64,000 nt of DNA, taken from contig JASSUL010000011.1 of NCBI GenBank assembly GCA_031963005.1, positions 1-64,000 of the forward strand, written 5' to 3'. A program made the translations under genes and the position numbers. The DNA is from JASSUD01 sp031963005 (GTDB lineage: Bacteria; Pseudomonadota; Gammaproteobacteria; Burkholderiales; Burkholderiaceae). Below, piece by piece: positions 27,557 to 37,069 of this stretch (positions are counted from its first letter, which is position 1; the number at the start of each line of letters is the position of its first letter). The notes beneath the pieces are model-generated. The model ran no database searches, had not been told where the DNA came from, and worked only from the letters and a program-made list of their open reading frames with translations.

Positions 27557-27604
27557 ATGCTCCGCGTTTTTGCTTACTGTCGTGTTTCTAATTTTGATCA
27601 ATAG
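27557..27604 (+). pseudogene. serine resolvase N-terminal scrap
   Basis: MLRVFAYCRVSNFDQ then TAG. RVFAYCRVS..DQ is the start of serine recombinases, including Tn3 resolvases, and holds the catalytic Ser (CRVS). Only about 15 residues are recognisable before the stop; possible further traces follow (FAVEYQTLIF). Could belong with the Tn3 relic near 4.8 kb. Confidence 0.4.
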
Positions 27605-27672
27605 GAAAAGTGGCAAAACAGCAGCGCGCTTTACCCTTATTTTTTCGCCGTGGAATACCAAACGCTTATTTT

Positions 27673-29151
27673 TTAGTTGTTTTGAGAAGAAGTGGGCATT
27701 GTGGCGTCGGTTGATTTATTAATAGTGTTTGGAAGGTTTTCTTGAACTTTACTGTCAAAGTATTCCTTGGCTTCCTTCATGGAGGTAAAGGATAAGGCAT
27801 AGGCCGTTTTTTCCCAATTACGCATATTCAACTGTTCTCGCATATAAGTACGGGATTTTTTATTGACCTCAGCATACTTTTCTTTAGAAGTATGCATATC
27901 AAATGTATCTATATCCCCATTATCTGCAACATATACGCTCATCCCAATATCATACAATTTATTAATTTTTTGTTTGGATATTTTATGAAATTCTGGATTA
28001 TTAAAAAAGTATCCTGCTAATTTAGCTCCAAATGATCCAGATGGAAGAGATGGTTTTTTATATAAAAGATTATTGACATCTTTTCTAAATCTTTTATTGC
28101 GAAATATAAAAAATGCTGTCTCCGCATAAGTGCTAGCATTTTTATTATGCGATTTATAATCAGTTACATTATTTTCTTCGGGGAAAAAAACCTCTACAGG
28201 AGTATGACTTACTACCTCTCCATCTGTATATATTTCACCTTGATATATAACATCTTTAAAACAAAAAGGAATAGATGCAGTCGCGCGACCTATTATCGCA
28301 ATTGGTGCATCTGACGTTTTCTCTGCATCAAAAATTGCCTTCTCAAAATTTTGTTTATCGTTTTTTATCTTTCTAGCACAAATGATGTAGAGTTTTTTGA
28401 AAGTATTTGGCAGAACACGATGTAATATTTCAAGATCATTAAATGTGATCATATATTTTGTTCTAGAAGTTTTATTTTCATTTAATGTATCAAACCATTC
28501 CGCTTTTTTTAAAAATCGCAATCTCTCTTTTTCTTCTTTAGTAATGATTCCATTGCAGAATGCTGTTTCTAATTCTGACCATTCTGCTTTTAAGTGCCTA
28601 GAAACTGATTCTGAAGTTAATTTATCCAATACCTGCACGACAGCTTCTGCAGGTACTTGCCAAATCTTTAAAAATATTTTGCATATCAACATACGCAGAA
28701 AATAAAGAACTAAATTCCAAAAACCCGGATATAATTTTTCTTCTTTAAATGTTATATCAGGATATAACTCTTTAAAGTTGTGTACCAAACCAAGTGCACT
28801 AGGCAAAGAAATATCATCCAGTTTTTTTCCTGCTTCTTCAGTAGTAAATCCAGATGCTAGCAATATCCCTATCAACGCTCCGGCTGAAACTCCTGCAATA
28901 TTCTTAAATGTATTGTTGAGTTCTCCAATAGAGGATAATACTGTCGGACCAGATGCACCTCCCCCTGATATCCCTATATTTTTAATCTTTGGAGCAGCTT
29001 CGAGCACTGTTACTACCTTTATATCTGCTTGGCCTTTTATTTCTTTTTTGTATTCGTATATTTCGGCTGTTTTATATTCATATATATTAAGCGAAGTTGA
29101 GGTATTTTTTACAGAAAAAGAAGAATTATGTATAGGTGTCATATATTGCAA
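27673..29151 (-). CDS. patatin-like phospholipase, copy 1
   Basis: A 492-residue protein with a patatin fold. The oxyanion loop GGGASG is at 63-68 and the nucleophile elbow GVSAG at 87-91 (Ser 89); the dyad Asp is in YTDGEVVSH near residue 309. Patatins cleave acyl chains from phospholipids or galactolipids and are often secreted effectors; no signal peptide is seen. The normal DG(G/A) is DGE here, and R/K after the oxyanion glycines is Ser. A close paralogue lies 59 bp upstream on the same strand, and a central block of about 170 nt is almost identical in both. AT-rich. Start could also be M4. Confidence 0.85.
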   Translation of the reverse strand: MQYMTPIHNSSFSVKNTSTSLNIYEYKTAEIYEYKKEIKGQADIKVVTVLEAAPKIKNIGISGGGASGPTVLSSIGELNNTFKNIAGVSAGALIGILLASGFTTEEAGKKLDDISLPSALGLVHNFKELYPDITFKEEKLYPGFWNLVLYFLRMLICKIFLKIWQVPAEAVVQVLDKLTSESVSRHLKAEWSELETAFCNGIITKEEKERLRFLKKAEWFDTLNENKTSRTKYMITFNDLEILHRVLPNTFKKLYIICARKIKNDKQNFEKAIFDAEKTSDAPIAIIGRATASIPFCFKDVIYQGEIYTDGEVVSHTPVEVFFPEENNVTDYKSHNKNASTYAETAFFIFRNKRFRKDVNNLLYKKPSLPSGSFGAKLAGYFFNNPEFHKISKQKINKLYDIGMSVYVADNGDIDTFDMHTSKEKYAEVNKKSRTYMREQLNMRNWEKTAYALSFTSMKEAKEYFDSKVQENLPNTINKSTDATMPTSSQNN

Positions 29152-29210
29152 AACAAGTTATTGTTGGATTTTAAATGCTGTTATTAATTTTCTTCCTTCA
29201 TACCACAGCA

Positions 29211-30683
29211 TTAAGTAGACGATATTATCATTTTTTCAGAAAAAACGAATGGTTTTGCATTGGCTGATTTATTATTTTTATTATAGTATTGCAAAGCCTT
29301 TTCGACTGATGAAAATGATAATGCATAAGCTTCTCCTTTACGTCCTTCCAATTGCTTTTGCATAAAAGTATGAGCTTGCCTTTTGACGGCAACATACTTC
29401 TCTTTAGAAGTATGGATATCAAATAGATCTATATCTTCATTATCTACAACATATACATTTACCCCAGCATTATATAATTTATCATCACCTTCACTTGCCT
29501 TTTTCGAAAATTTTTCATCATTTAAAAATAGACCTATTAATATATTTATAAATGATGTCCATAAAGAAGCAGATATAGGTGGTTGATGTAAAATAATATC
29601 TGTATCTTTTGTGGATTTTTTATTGCGAAAAACAAAAACAGCTGTTTTTGCATACGTTTCTGCTTGATTATCAGAAATCTCATGATCAAGGTCATAATTT
29701 TCATTACTTGGATGATTTTTATTATCTGGAGTCTTTTCTCTGGGGAAATGAGGTAAAAACATCTCTACAGGAAGGCGACTTGCCATTCCTCCATCTGCAT
29801 ATGTTATATTTTTATAAACAGGATCTTTAAAGCAGAAAGGAATGGATATCGTTGTACGACCTACTATGGAAATGGATGCATCTGGTGTTTTCTCTGCATC
29901 AAAAACCTTTTTCTCAAAAACAAAATTAGTACCGTTTTTCTCAACATCTTTTATAGCGCTAGTGATATGCAGCTTTTTGAAAGTACTTGGCAGAACACGA
30001 TGTAATATTTCAAGATCACCAAATGTGATCATATATTTTGTTCTAGAAGTTTTCTTTTCATTTAATGTATCAAACCATTTTGCGTCTTTTAAAAAGAACA
30101 ATCTCTCTTTTTCTTCTTCAGTAATGATTCCCTTGCAGAATGCTGTTTCTAATTTTGGCCATTCTGCTTTTAAGTGCCTAGAAACTGATTCTGAAGTTAA
30201 TTTATCCAATACCTGCACGACAGCTTCTGCAGGCACTTGCCAAATCTTTAAAAATATTTTGCATATCAACATACGCAGAAAATAAAGAACTAAATTCCAA
30301 AAACCCGGATATAATTTTTCTTCTTTAAATTGAATGTCTGGATACAGCTCATTAAAGTCGGATACTGAACCTAGCATACTAGGAAGATGGGTAGTGGTAA
30401 ATGCATCACTCGCTTCTTCTGTATTTAATCCTGATGCTAATAAAATACCTACCAGCGCTCCGGCAGAAACTCCTCCAATATTCTGAAAGGTATCCTCGAG
30501 CTGCCCGATTGCATCAAACATCATCGGGGCTGAAAGACCTCCTCCTGATACAAATACATTCTCTATATCAGGGGCAGAGGAGATTAGTACGGCTTTGGTG
30601 TTATTTTCATTTTTGTATATTTTAATGTCTGGTGGAGTAGATTCTTGTCTGGCCCAAGAATTTAAATTCAAATTCAGATTCAT
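29211..30683 (-). CDS. patatin-like phospholipase, copy 2
   Basis: A 490-residue protein, tandem paralogue of 27673-29151. GGGLSA at 47-52 takes the oxyanion-loop position, GVSAG at 71-75 (Ser 73) is the nucleophile elbow and YADGGMASR near residue 297 supplies the dyad Asp, here with the normal DGG. The central part is shared with copy 1 (KLYPGFWNLVLYFLRMLICK, IFLKIWQVPAEAVVQVLDKL). It carries a longer insertion after the Asp (HFPREKTPDNKNHPSNEN). Likely a cytosol- or host-acting acyl hydrolase. It probably leads a two-gene unit with copy 1. An IS630 relic lies just upstream. Confidence 0.85.
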   Translation of the reverse strand: MNLNLNLNSWARQESTPPDIKIYKNENNTKAVLISSAPDIENVFVSGGGLSAPMMFDAIGQLEDTFQNIGGVSAGALVGILLASGLNTEEASDAFTTTHLPSMLGSVSDFNELYPDIQFKEEKLYPGFWNLVLYFLRMLICKIFLKIWQVPAEAVVQVLDKLTSESVSRHLKAEWPKLETAFCKGIITEEEKERLFFLKDAKWFDTLNEKKTSRTKYMITFGDLEILHRVLPSTFKKLHITSAIKDVEKNGTNFVFEKKVFDAEKTPDASISIVGRTTISIPFCFKDPVYKNITYADGGMASRLPVEMFLPHFPREKTPDNKNHPSNENYDLDHEISDNQAETYAKTAVFVFRNKKSTKDTDIILHQPPISASLWTSFINILIGLFLNDEKFSKKASEGDDKLYNAGVNVYVVDNEDIDLFDIHTSKEKYVAVKRQAHTFMQKQLEGRKGEAYALSFSSVEKALQYYNKNNKSANAKPFVFSEKMIISST

Positions 30684-30756
30684 ATATGGTCTTGACCTTT
30701 CAAGTCGCTATGCATAATTAAATCTATAAATAGATCCAAAAATGCTTGATGAGATA

Positions 30757-30870
30757 TCAGAGTTTTTCAAAAGTGCGCAGGAAGTACAGCATTAAACCCC
30801 GTTCCCGTAAAAGCGCCAGGTAAGGTTTGAGTGCGAGAGCCATATGGATAGAGGCATTATCCAAGGTCAC
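30757..30870 (-). pseudogene. IS630-family transposase relic
   Basis: The minus strand reads VTLDNASIHMALALKPYLAL then LRERGLMLYFLRTFEKL-stop. LDNASIH contains the second catalytic Asp of IS630/Tc1-mariner transposases, followed by the usual kGl.LyFLp strand. Only about 37 residues survive and the PPYSPELNPIE segment is corrupted. Confidence 0.7.
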
Positions 30871-31304
30871 GCTGAGCTATGCTTTCCGCTATTCCAGATG
30901 GAGTCGCGTGTTATCAAAAGTATCTTGCCTCATCTGGATCTGTTTCCGATGAAGCTTCAAATTTGCGCAAAGAAAAGTCTTCCCTTAGAGACGCGTTACC
31001 AATCGCTCCTGAATCAGAAACAGGGTTAGTGCCCCGAAAATCGGGATAGCCGCCAACATAAGGCGAAGTCGCTTGAATATTGGGCATATTCAAATTCTCA
31101 GCAAAAAATTTATCGAGGGAATATCCTATATTATTTTAAAGAATATTCCTATAGGGCCGATAAGAAATGCTAATATTTTTAGAATTTTACATAATCTAAT
31201 CTTTCTGCCTTGACAGATAGACAACATTTGCAAGCTGTTTATTACCTTATATAAAATTACTGAGAATTTTACTGTTACTTCTTTTTGTTGCTGGCGATTA
31301 GCAG
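30871..31304. other. intergenic, mostly featureless
   Basis: Holds a minus-strand frame near 31090-30915 (MPNIQATSPYVGGYPDFRGT) without a ribosome site, sharing a short motif with 27.28 kb, and then AT-rich DNA. No gene supported. Confidence 0.35.
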
Positions 31305-31331
31305 GAGTGGCGCATCACTACTGCGCCACTC
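31305..31331 (-). terminator. hairpin downstream of argH
   Basis: Perfect 10-bp stem GAGTGGCGCA/TGCGCCACTC with a 7-nt loop, about 50 bp past the argH stop. No long T-run on the minus strand, so termination strength is uncertain. Confidence 0.5.
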
Positions 31332-31379
31332 TGTTAAGGAAGGTCTGCATAACCTCCTTGCCCCCGGGTTATACAGGCT

Positions 31380-32783
31380 CTAAAGCGCTTGACGAGCGGC
31401 ATTAATCGCTTCTTGGACTTGCTTTGGCGCGGTGCCGCCAGGATGTTGGCGGCTTGCTACGGAGCCCTCTAGCGTTAAATAGCTAAAAACCTCTGGCTCG
31501 ATTAATGCTGCATGGGTTGGCAAGATATTGCGTAACTCATCTAGCGTAAGATCAGGCAAATTACAGTTACGCTCGATACAAAGACGCACTGTATGTGCAA
31601 CCGCTTCATGTGCATCTCGGAATGGTACGCCGCGTTTAACCAAATAATCTGCTAAATCAGTGGCGGTAGCATACCCTTGTAATGCGGCTGCGCGCATTGC
31701 TTCTGGCTTTACTTGAATGCCGGCAACCATTTCGGTAAAGACGCGTAATGTATCTATTAAAGTGTCAACGGTATCAAAAAGTGGCTCTTTATCTTCCTGA
31801 TTGTCTTTGTTATAGGCAAGCGGTTGGCCTTTCATGATGGTTAATAATGCGATCAAGTGACCATTTACTCGACCCGTCTTGCCACGCACTAGCTCAGGGA
31901 TATCTGGGTTTTTCTTTTGTGGCATGATCGATGAGCCAGTACAAAAACGGTCGGCTAGATCAATAAAACCCACGCGCGGGCTCATCCAAAGTACGATCTC
32001 TTCGGATAAACGCGAGAGGTGCGTCATAATAAGTGCCGCCGCTGCAGCGAATTCAATAATAAAGTCTCGATCAGAAACTGCATCGAGAGAGTTTGCGCAT
32101 AACTGATCAAAGCCGAGTAACTCAGCAACTCTGTGCCGGTTAATCGGATAGCTAGTGCCGGCCAGGGCCGCTGCGCCTAAAGGCAGGCAGTTAACGCGTT
32201 TGCGGCAATCGAGTAAACGCTCGCTATCGCGCGCCAACATTTCAACGTAAGCCAGTAAATGATGGCCAAAAGTGATGGGCTGTGCCACTTGCAAATGCGT
32301 AAAGCCAGGCATAATCGTGGACACATGCTGCTCGGCAAGATCGATCAAACCACGTCGCAGTTCAACTAGCAGCGTATAGATTTTGTCGATTTCACGGCGT
32401 AGCCAGAGCCGCATATCTGTCGCAATTTGATCATTACGCGAGCGGCCAGTGTGCAAGCGTTTTCCAGCGTCACCAATCAGTGTAGTGAGACGTGCTTCAA
32501 TATTTAAGTGCACATCTTCTAAATTAATTTGCCAGTTAAATGCACCGCTTTCTATTTCGCTTCGGATTTGCGCCATCCCAGATTGAATGGCTTTGCAGTC
32601 ATCCATGCTGATAATTGCGCATTCTGCTAGCATGATGGCATGGGCAATAGAGGCTTCCATATCAACAAAGGCGAGCCTTTTGTCAAAAGAAACGGATGAG
32701 GTATAACGTTGGACAAGCTCGGGTAATGGTTCAGAAAAACGTGCTGACCATGCTTCATTTTTTTTATCAAGTTGAGGAGTCAT
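31380..32783 (-). CDS. argH: argininosuccinate lyase
   Basis: A 467-residue enzyme that splits argininosuccinate into arginine and fumarate, the last step of arginine synthesis. The fumarase/lyase signature GSSIMPQKKNPDIPELVRGK is near residue 285, with HTGRSRNDQ near 112 and THLQVAQP near 160. Length is normal. It ends in TAG. Divergent from argF across a 148-bp gap, so the promoters of argH and argF-argG share that gap. Co-location of argF, argG and argH makes a compact arginine set and suggests retained ornithine-to-arginine synthesis. Confidence 0.97.
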   Translation of the reverse strand: MTPQLDKKNEAWSARFSEPLPELVQRYTSSVSFDKRLAFVDMEASIAHAIMLAECAIISMDDCKAIQSGMAQIRSEIESGAFNWQINLEDVHLNIEARLTTLIGDAGKRLHTGRSRNDQIATDMRLWLRREIDKIYTLLVELRRGLIDLAEQHVSTIMPGFTHLQVAQPITFGHHLLAYVEMLARDSERLLDCRKRVNCLPLGAAALAGTSYPINRHRVAELLGFDQLCANSLDAVSDRDFIIEFAAAAALIMTHLSRLSEEIVLWMSPRVGFIDLADRFCTGSSIMPQKKNPDIPELVRGKTGRVNGHLIALLTIMKGQPLAYNKDNQEDKEPLFDTVDTLIDTLRVFTEMVAGIQVKPEAMRAAALQGYATATDLADYLVKRGVPFRDAHEAVAHTVRLCIERNCNLPDLTLDELRNILPTHAALIEPEVFSYLTLEGSVASRQHPGGTAPKQVQEAINAARQAL

Positions 32784-32931
32784 CGAGATTGCCAGAAGAG
32801 AAAGAGAGGTACTTGACCCAATAAGTCGAAAATTCGCTAGAATTATAGCAAGAGCTCAAATGTTGCCGCCAATTTGCTTTTTCAATATCTGGTTAATAAT
32901 GTTTATAGCCCCCTACTCTCATGCCTAATCT

Positions 32932-33861
32932 ATGAACTCTCAAAAAATTCGCCATTACCTGCAATTTAAAGATTTTTCGCTTGATGAATACCTATATATA
33001 ATCGAGCGCGCAGGCTATCTAAAACGAAAATTTAAAAACTATGAGACTTATCAGCCACTGAATGACCGCACGCTGGCGATGATTTTTGAAAAAAAATCAA
33101 CCCGTACTAGGCTTTCATTTGAAGCAGGTATTTATCAATTAGGTGGTCATGCGGTTTTCATGAACACAAAAGATACCCAGCTAGACCGTGGCGAGCCGAT
33201 TGAAGATACCGCTCAGATTATTTCACGGATGGTGGATATCATCATGGTCCGCACCTTCGGCCAGGATATTTTGCAACGCTTCGCGGATAACTCGCGGGTT
33301 CCTGTCATTAATGGGCTGACTAATGAGTACCACCCTTGCCAAGTTTTAGCGGATATTTTCACCTATTATGAACAGCGCGGATCTATCTCTGGCAAAACCG
33401 TAGCATGGATTGGCGACGCCAATAATATGTTTTACACATGGGCTGAGGCTGCGCAAATTCTTGATTTTAAATTGCATATTTCAACCCCGCCGGGTTATCA
33501 ATTTGATCGCGCGTGCCTTAGTCCTGAAAATCTGCACTATATTAAAGAATTCGATGATCCGTTTATGGCCTGCACAGGGGCTGATCTGGTTACTACAGAT
33601 GTTTGGACCAGTATGGGTTTTGAGGCGGAAAATGAAACCCGTCGACAGGCATTCGCCAACTGGTGTGTAAATACGGAGATGATGTCGCGAGCTCATCCCG
33701 ATGCCCTTTTTATGCATTGCCTGCCTGCGCATCGCGGTGAGGAAGTCACAGCGGAAGTGATTGATAGCCCTCAAAGTGTGATTTGGGAAGAAGCAGAAAA
33801 TCGCTTACATGTGCAAAAAGCTTTGATGGAATTCCTTTTGCTGGGCCGCATTGGCTATTAA
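32932..33861 (+). CDS. argF: ornithine carbamoyltransferase
   Basis: A 309-residue cytosolic enzyme making citrulline from ornithine and carbamoyl phosphate. The carbamoyl-phosphate loop is FEKKSTRTRLSFE near residue 52; NEYHPCQVLADIFTYYEQRG and FMHCLPAHRGEEVT (catalytic Cys in HCLP) are both present. Normal length. argG follows after 25 bp on the same strand, forming an argF-argG operon. Confidence 0.97.
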   Translation: MNSQKIRHYLQFKDFSLDEYLYIIERAGYLKRKFKNYETYQPLNDRTLAMIFEKKSTRTRLSFEAGIYQLGGHAVFMNTKDTQLDRGEPIEDTAQIISRMVDIIMVRTFGQDILQRFADNSRVPVINGLTNEYHPCQVLADIFTYYEQRGSISGKTVAWIGDANNMFYTWAEAAQILDFKLHISTPPGYQFDRACLSPENLHYIKEFDDPFMACTGADLVTTDVWTSMGFEAENETRRQAFANWCVNTEMMSRAHPDALFMHCLPAHRGEEVTAEVIDSPQSVIWEEAENRLHVQKALMEFLLLGRIGY

Positions 33862-33886
33862 ATATCCCTTCTCTATATAAAAACCC

Positions 33887-35113
33887 ATGAGCACTAATCC
33901 CAAAATCGTACTCGCCTATTCCGGCGGCCTTGATACTTCCGTCATCCTTAAATGGCTACAAGACCACTATAACGCTGAAGTCATCACTTTTACGGCCGAC
34001 ATTGGCCAAGGTGAAGAGCTGGAGCCGGCGCGTCAAAAAGCCATACAGCTTGGAATTAAGCCTGAAAATATTTTTATCGATGATCTACGTGAAGAATTCG
34101 TTCGCGATTTTGTCTTCCCCATGTTTCGCTGCAATACCCTCTATGAAGGCGAATATCTATTAGGCACATCTATCGCGCGCCCCCTCATTGCAAAACGGCA
34201 AATTGAAATTGCTCGCAAAACGGAGGCAGAAGCTGTTGCCCACGGCGCTACCGGCAAAGGTAACGATCAGGTACGCTTTGAACTAGGTTATTACGCCCTT
34301 GAGCCGAATATTAAAGTGATTGCGCCTTGGCGCGAATGGGATCTGCTTTCACGTGAAAAATTGCTCGCCTATGCAGAGCAAGCAAATATTCCGATTGAAA
34401 TGAAGCACCAGCAAGGAGGTGCCCCTTATTCGATGGATGCCAATCTGCTGCACATTTCTTACGAAGGCCGTCACCTTGAAGACCCTAAAGCACAGGCCGA
34501 AGATGATATGTGGCGTTGGACCGTAGCGCCAGAACAAGCGCCTGAGCAGCCTTGCTATTTAGAACTTGAATATGAGCATGGCGATCCCATTGCGCTGAAT
34601 GGTCAACGCTTAACCCCTGCCGAGATGTTAGCTACGCTCAATAAAATAGGCGGTGAGCATGGCATTGGTCGCTTAGATTTAGTGGAAAACCGCTACGTGG
34701 GCATGAAATCACGCGGTTGTTACGAAACACCGGGCGGCACCATTTTGTTAAAAGGACATCGCGGCATTGAATCTATTACTTTAGATCGTGAAGTGGCGCA
34801 CTTAAAAGATGACCTAATGGCCCGTTATGCTGCGCTGATTTATAACGGTTACTGGTGGAGCCCTGAGCGCCTGGCATTGCAAGTGCTGATCGATCATACG
34901 CAGCAAAACGTCAATGGCTGGGTTCGCCTCAAACTCTATAAAGGAAATGTCACTGTAGTGGCGCGAGATTCAAAATACAGTCTATTCGATCAAACTATTG
35001 CCACTTTTGACGATGACGGTGGCGCCTACAATCAAGCTGATGCCGGTGGTTTCATTAAACTTCATGCTTTGCGCATGAGGATTGCGGAAAACGCTCGACG
35101 CAGACGTGTGTAG
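33887..35113 (+). CDS. argG: argininosuccinate synthase
   Basis: A 408-residue ATP-dependent ligase joining citrulline and aspartate. The PP-loop is AYSGGLDTSVILKWL at residues 9-23; HGATGKGNDQVRFE and KSRGCYETPGG are conserved in the family. Normal length for the short ArgG type. Last gene of an argF-argG pair; a kinase gene follows 26 bp on and could be co-transcribed. Ends in a true TAG stop, which argues against general amber suppression in this genome. Confidence 0.97.
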   Translation: MSTNPKIVLAYSGGLDTSVILKWLQDHYNAEVITFTADIGQGEELEPARQKAIQLGIKPENIFIDDLREEFVRDFVFPMFRCNTLYEGEYLLGTSIARPLIAKRQIEIARKTEAEAVAHGATGKGNDQVRFELGYYALEPNIKVIAPWREWDLLSREKLLAYAEQANIPIEMKHQQGGAPYSMDANLLHISYEGRHLEDPKAQAEDDMWRWTVAPEQAPEQPCYLELEYEHGDPIALNGQRLTPAEMLATLNKIGGEHGIGRLDLVENRYVGMKSRGCYETPGGTILLKGHRGIESITLDREVAHLKDDLMARYAALIYNGYWWSPERLALQVLIDHTQQNVNGWVRLKLYKGNVTVVARDSKYSLFDQTIATFDDDGGAYNQADAGGFIKLHALRMRIAENARRRRV

Positions 35114-35139
35114 TAAAGATCCATTCACGCTTACGATAA

Positions 35140-36057
35140 ATGAAAGCCCTTCATATCATAGATGAAGGGCTCGCTCATCGTTTGGTAGCAGAACAGTTTC
35201 CTCAATGGGCACATTTATCTGTTCGACCCGTTACTTTGGGTGGGCACGACAACAGGACCTACCATCTAGGTAAGGACAAGCTTCTTCGTTTCCCAAGCGC
35301 TAAGGAGTATGCAGCACAGGTCGAAAAAGAGCAGTTTTGGCTCCCAAAATTGCAGCCTTTGCTGCCTCTTCCGATCCCTGAACCTATAGGCTTAGGTAGG
35401 CCGGCATATAATTATCCCTATAAATGGTCCATCTATCGTTGGCTTGAGGGTAATACAGCGGCATCTGTTCAAATTCCTGATGCTGATAAGGGGCAACTAG
35501 CAAAAACCCTTGGGCAATTTCTCAGTGCTTTGCAAAACATTGATCCCAAAGAAGGCCCTACTCCTGGGCCACATAATTTTTATCGTGGGGGCTCATTGTC
35601 AAACTATGATGCTGAAACACATCGAGCATTGCGCATACTAAAAAATAAGATCGATATTGAATCTGCTGCCAAGGTTTGGGAAGCAGGCGTTGCAACCAAA
35701 TGGCAACGTGCTCCAGTGTGGGTGCATGGAGATGTGAGTGCTGGAAATTTATTAGTAAAAAAGAATCCACTGAGTGGAGTCATGGAGCTAAGCGCAGTCA
35801 TAGATTTTGGAATGCTCGCGGTCGGTGATCCAGCGTGTGATTTAGTTATTCTCTGGGCATGGTTTGAGTATAAATCCCGTAAAATTTTCCGCGATGTACT
35901 TCCATTTGACGATAACCTCTGGGTTCGTGGTCGCGCTTGGGCATTATGGAAAGCGCTGATTATCACCGCCAATATGACAGAAACAAATGCAGTTGAAAGA
36001 GCCCAATCTAGCCATGTGATTACTGAAATTATTGAAGACTACCTGTGTAACGGATAA
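35140..36057 (+). CDS. APH-family small-molecule phosphotransferase
   Basis: A 305-residue kinase of the aminoglycoside phosphotransferase fold. The Brenner motif is WVHGDVSAGNLLV (catalytic Asp) and the metal-binding DFG-like motif is AVIDFGMLAVGDPACDLV. Many relatives are annotated as resistance enzymes, but chromosomal members often phosphorylate other small molecules; the real substrate is not readable. It begins 26 bp after argG and may be in that operon. It converges on the pirin gene. Confidence 0.85.
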   Translation: MKALHIIDEGLAHRLVAEQFPQWAHLSVRPVTLGGHDNRTYHLGKDKLLRFPSAKEYAAQVEKEQFWLPKLQPLLPLPIPEPIGLGRPAYNYPYKWSIYRWLEGNTAASVQIPDADKGQLAKTLGQFLSALQNIDPKEGPTPGPHNFYRGGSLSNYDAETHRALRILKNKIDIESAAKVWEAGVATKWQRAPVWVHGDVSAGNLLVKKNPLSGVMELSAVIDFGMLAVGDPACDLVILWAWFEYKSRKIFRDVLPFDDNLWVRGRAWALWKALIITANMTETNAVERAQSSHVITEIIEDYLCNG

Positions 36058-36104
36058 AAATGGCTAACTCCAACCCACTCCAAAAATTTCCTTGGCATCA
36101 CGGG

Positions 36105-36956
36105 TTAAAAGCGCCCGTTGTTGAAATCGTCGATCGCTTGGACGATTTCATCTTGTGTATTCATGACAAAGGGGCCTTGACCTACAATCGGCTCGTTGAT
36201 GGGTTCACCACTCAATAGCAGTACAACCGCATCGCTGTTAGCTTCAAGCGTTAAGCGGTTGCCGCTGGTATCCAACAGCACCATCTGCGCTTCACGGGCA
36301 ATAGTTTGATCATTGACTTGCACCGTACCATGCAACACCACAATAGCTGTATTCCAGCCTTCAATAGCAGGGAGTTCGATGCGGGCATCGGCGCTTAGAC
36401 GCACGTCCCATACATTCATGGGCGAGAAGGTACGAGACGGCCCTGCGCGTCCGGCGTAATTACCAGCGATGACGCGCACTGACCCAGCGCCTTGAGAGAG
36501 AGGCACAGCGGGGATGGTATCGTTTAGAATGGCCTGATACCCTGGTTCAGACATCTTATCCTTGGCGGGTAGATTGACCCAAAGCTGCACCATATCTAGC
36601 GTGCCGCCCGAATGGGTGAAAGCGTCGGAATGGAACTCTTCATGCAAAATGCCGGAGCCAGCTGTCATCCATTGCACATCGCCAGGGCCGATCACCCCGC
36701 CTTGGCCGGTGGAGTCGCGGTGTGCCACTTCGCCCTTGTAAACGATGGTTACGGTTTCAAACCCGCGATGCGGATGTTGGCCGACTCCTCGAGGATGATT
36801 GCTTGGCGAGAAGTCCGTAGGCCCGGCGCGATCCAGTAATAAAAAGGGGCTGAGCGTTTTTCCGTGGCTGCGATACGAGAATAGCGAGCGCACCGGAAAA
36901 CCGTCGCCAACCCAATGCTGGCGAGGTGCGCTATAGACACCGACGACTTTTTTCAT
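36105..36956 (-). CDS. pirin-family cupin protein
   Basis: From ATG 36956 (GGAG 7 nt upstream; the frame opens at a TTG at 36968), 283 residues. The N-terminal cupin has the metal ligands in HPHRGFETVTIVYKGEVAH and a later Glu/His set (GSGILHEEFHSD). Pirins bind iron; some have quercetin 2,3-dioxygenase activity and others act as redox sensors. Two cupin domains and length are normal. Cytosolic. Standalone, convergent with the kinase gene. Confidence 0.92.
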   Translation of the reverse strand: MKKVVGVYSAPRQHWVGDGFPVRSLFSYRSHGKTLSPFLLLDRAGPTDFSPSNHPRGVGQHPHRGFETVTIVYKGEVAHRDSTGQGGVIGPGDVQWMTAGSGILHEEFHSDAFTHSGGTLDMVQLWVNLPAKDKMSEPGYQAILNDTIPAVPLSQGAGSVRVIAGNYAGRAGPSRTFSPMNVWDVRLSADARIELPAIEGWNTAIVVLHGTVQVNDQTIAREAQMVLLDTSGNRLTLEANSDAVVLLLSGEPINEPIVGQGPFVMNTQDEIVQAIDDFNNGRF

Positions 36957-37069
36957 GGTTTTCTCCAAAGCTATCTTGCGTAAAGTGTCTCAATGCCTCG
37001 CGGTCACGCCATCTTATGATAGCGTTACTCTACCCTTTTAGTGCTTTTGCCATAATTTTTGAAATGCAT

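Noticed and set aside
27140..27661. 173-residue minus-strand frame
   Set aside because: Composition looks random and it overlaps a recognisable resolvase start on the other strand; kept only as intergenic.
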